In this document: piece after piece, positions 60,862 to 64,000 of the stretch
How positions within the stretch are numbered: position 1 is the first letter of the stretch
Layout: every line of letters begins with the position of its first letter
Assembly: GCF_001666835.1 (NCBI RefSeq)
Contig: NZ_LZJF01000059.1
Span: 34,460 to 98,459 of the forward strand
DNA length: 64,000 nucleotides
Origin: Mycobacterium sp. E3251
GTDB lineage: Bacteria; Actinomycetota; Actinomycetes; Mycobacteriales; Mycobacteriaceae
Direction of reading: 5' to 3'
Program-made: the position numbers and the translations under genes
Notes under the pieces: generated by a model
Database searches by the model: none
What the model saw: the letters and a program-made list of their open reading frames with translations, nothing else
Told to the model about the DNA's origin: nothing

Positions 60862-61754
60862 ACCCCCGGGCCCGGTGACCAGTACGCCAGCATCTCCGCG
60901 AACGTCTGGAAGGCGGGCCCCGACACCCCGTAGGTCGCCTCGAGGTGGATGCTCAGCGGGAAACCCAGCTCGGCCACCCCGTCGATCACGCGCTGGTACA
61001 GGTCGACCATGAGCCGGCGCTTCTGGGGCGGTTCGCTGGCGGCCAACCGCTTGACGAACTCCTGCTCCTCGGCGACCACCTGGTTGCCCGGGTCCTGAAT
61101 CAGCCAGTTGATCAGGCCGACCCGGCTCTCCATCTTCGGGACGAAACCGAACGACAGCAGGATCTCCGGCCGGTGATCGGTGTTCTTGGCGAATTCGCGC
61201 AGGAACCCCACGATCGCGTCGGAGTACAGCAGCTGGGTCATGCCGTAGGTCGCGCCCTGGTCGCACTTGAAGTTGAACCGCCCGTGCTCACCCTCGCGGG
61301 TGGGAATCAGGATCACGCCGCGGTTGGGCACCAGCTCGCGATAGATCGACAGGGCGTCGGTGGGCGCGACACCGGAGCCCTCCCCGTCGTTCATGGTGCG
61401 CGGGACCCCGACGAAAACCACGCCCTCCATCCCGGCCGCGCGCAGATCGGTCAACCGCCGCCGCAGCGTCGGCTCGTCGGAGAAGGCGGTGACCTGCGTG
61501 CACAGGCCGTGGATCCCCGGCAGCTCGGGCTTGACGATCGACCAGAAATCCAGCACGTCCAGCTTGGGTTTCATCGTGATGGGACGGTCGTCGTCCTCGG
61601 CGATGATGCCCGGGATCATCACGTGCCGGAGCCGGTCGTCCAAACCCGATTCGGCCGAGTACTGCACCACCTTTCGCGCGTCTTCGAGCGCCCGCTCCCG
61701 GCCTTCATCGGCGTTGGGCGGCACCAGCTCGAGCGCAATGGTGTTGAGGGTCAC
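60858..61754 (-). CDS. Rv2172c-like methylenetetrahydrofolate reductase
   Basis: 298 residues, TIM-barrel MetF-like without an obvious FAD domain. Homologue of Rv2172c, reported as a MetF-type enzyme that makes 5-methyltetrahydrofolate, the substrate of MetH. Marks: IALELVPPNADEGRE, DLRAAGMEGVVFVGVPR and FNFKCDQGATYGMTQLLYS. GTG 61754 with GGAGAGAAG before it. Stop overlaps the lppM stop (4 bases). Confidence 0.88.
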   Translation of the reverse strand: MTLNTIALELVPPNADEGRERALEDARKVVQYSAESGLDDRLRHVMIPGIIAEDDDRPITMKPKLDVLDFWSIVKPELPGIHGLCTQVTAFSDEPTLRRRLTDLRAAGMEGVVFVGVPRTMNDGEGSGVAPTDALSIYRELVPNRGVILIPTREGEHGRFNFKCDQGATYGMTQLLYSDAIVGFLREFAKNTDHRPEILLSFGFVPKMESRVGLINWLIQDPGNQVVAEEQEFVKRLAASEPPQKRRLMVDLYQRVIDGVAELGFPLSIHLEATYGVSGPAFQTFAEMLAYWSPGPGV

Positions 61755-61873
61755 GCGGCTTCTCTCCATCCGACGAATGCTTGGGGCATCACCCGGCCGC
61801 ACACCAGCGGGCGGCCCCGACACCCCAGCCAGCATAGGCGTGGGGGTACCACCCGCTTTCGGGGGAATAGTGA

Positions 61874-63085
<1,212 letters not shown>

Positions 63086-63089
63086 GCCG

Positions 63090-64000
63090 ATGACGACGCC
63101 GACGCACAGCCCGCCGTCCGACACGCCGGCAACGGAACCGCCTGGCGGTGGCTGGTTTTCGCGGTTGCGCGCATTCACCGCCGCCCCGGAGTCCCGGCCG
63201 GCGAAGCTGGGGATGCTCGGTTCGGTCCTGATCACCGTGGGCGGCCTGGGCGCGGGCAGCACCCGGCAACACGACCCGCTGCTGGAGTCGATCCATATGT
63301 CCTGGCTGCGTTTCGGCCACGGCCTGGTGTTGTCGTCGGTGGTGTTGTGGACCGGCGTGGGTCTCATGCTGATCGCATGGCTGGGGCTGGGCCGCCGCGT
63401 GCTGGCCGGCGAAATGTCCGAGTTCGCGATGAAGGTCACCACCGCCTTCTGGCTGGCGCCGCTGCTGCTGTCGGTGCCCGTCTTCAGCCGGGACACCTAT
63501 TCGTATCTGGCCCAGGGCGCCCTGCTGCGCGACGGCCTGGATCCCTACGCCGTCGGGCCGGTCGCCAACCCGAACAACCTGCTGGACAACGTAAGTCCGA
63601 TCTGGACGATCACCACCGCCCCCTACGGCCCGGCGTTCATTCTGGTGGCCAAGCTCGTCACGATGCTCGTCGGCAACAACGTGGTGACCGGAACGGCGCT
63701 GCTGCGGCTGTGCATGCTGCCGGGGCTGGCCCTGCTGATTTGGGCCACCCCGCGATTGGCCCGCCACCTGGGCGCCGACGGCTCGACGGCCCTATGGATC
63801 TGCGTTCTCAACCCGCTCGTGCTCATCCATCTGATGGGTGGGGTGCACAACGAGATGCTGATGGTGGGACTGATGGCCGCCGGCATCGCGCTGAGTTTCG
63901 CCGGTCGCCACGTCCTCGCCACTTGCCTGATCACCGTGGCGATCGCGGTCAAGGCCACCGCCGGGATCGCCCTGCCGTTCATGGTGTGGGTGTGGACACG
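63090..64000 (+). CDS. mptA: Alpha-1,6-mannosyltransferase MptA (3' end outside window)
   Basis: GT-C polyprenyl-phosphomannose-dependent transferase that elongates the lipomannan/LAM backbone on the outer face of the membrane. At least 303 residues are visible with multiple membrane helices; the catalytic acidic loop is near SRDTYSYLAQGALLRDG, followed by GLDPYAVGP and HLMGGVHNEMLM. Frame open at the window end. Start ATG 63090 is 4 bases after idsA2. Confidence 0.93.
   Translation, partial: MTTPTHSPPSDTPATEPPGGGWFSRLRAFTAAPESRPAKLGMLGSVLITVGGLGAGSTRQHDPLLESIHMSWLRFGHGLVLSSVVLWTGVGLMLIAWLGLGRRVLAGEMSEFAMKVTTAFWLAPLLLSVPVFSRDTYSYLAQGALLRDGLDPYAVGPVANPNNLLDNVSPIWTITTAPYGPAFILVAKLVTMLVGNNVVTGTALLRLCMLPGLALLIWATPRLARHLGADGSTALWICVLNPLVLIHLMGGVHNEMLMVGLMAAGIALSFAGRHVLATCLITVAIAVKATAGIALPFMVWVWT

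Overview
The window is high-G+C chromosomal DNA from a slow-growing Mycobacterium. The hisE-hisG, mshC-cysQ, lppL-pyrD, mraZ-wag31 and lppM-idsA2-mptA blocks run in the order of the M. tuberculosis stretch around Rv2120c-Rv2174, and the proteins can be aligned with those homologues from memory. A Mycobacterium avium complex-like species is my best guess. No IS element, CRISPR array or prophage was seen.

Layout. 1-650: 3' end of a DEAD-box helicase. 647-3800 (minus): a flavin disulfide oxidoreductase, a DUF4126 membrane protein, hisG and hisE. 3855-15198: an accessory Mce lipid-import operon (yrbEA, yrbEB, mceA-F, mas, and an MPT64-like secreted protein) with a divergent TetR regulator. 15221-19275 (minus): a small unknown gene and a B12-dependent methionine synthase, metH. 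19283-19668: the metH control region, which I read as an S-adenosylhomocysteine (SAH) riboswitch, followed by the wreck of a different, ancestral-type metH. 19778-30942: conserved housekeeping genes (PAC2 protein, mycothiol ligase mshC, cysQ, lppL, pyrD, an M20 peptidase) ending with tRNA-Leu(GAG). 31147-34267: a translationally coupled trio of PP2C phosphatase, B12-binding protein and STAS protein. 34311-37583: a phosphoribosyltransferase, wag31, a YggT protein and sepF. 37646-58296: the division and cell-wall (dcw) cluster, all minus strand from mraZ to ftsZ, interrupted between murE and pbpB by a TetR/flavin monooxygenase pair and a gene remnant. 58732-64000: a DUF3040 protein, a GNAT acetyltransferase, lppM, a MetF-like enzyme, idsA2 and the start of mptA.

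How the parts work together. Most genes in the dcw run overlap by 4 bases (ATGA or GTGA), so the peptidoglycan precursor enzymes and the FtsQ/W/L/PBP division proteins are probably made from coupled messages, with MraZ boxes in front of mraZ. MetH and the Rv2172c-like methylenetetrahydrofolate reductase are successive steps of methionine synthesis, and SAH is the by-product of the methylations that methionine feeds.

Main candidates for novelty: (1) a B12 domain carrying the Wx9EH signature of CarH-type light sensors, with no DNA-binding domain, sitting between an RsbU-like phosphatase and an anti-anti-sigma (STAS) protein; (2) an SAH ON-riboswitch in a mycobacterium with a legible anti-Shine-Dalgarno switch; (3) replacement of one metH type by another, with the fossil of the old gene still in place; (4) MraZ boxes with a second, inverted cluster about 150 bp away.
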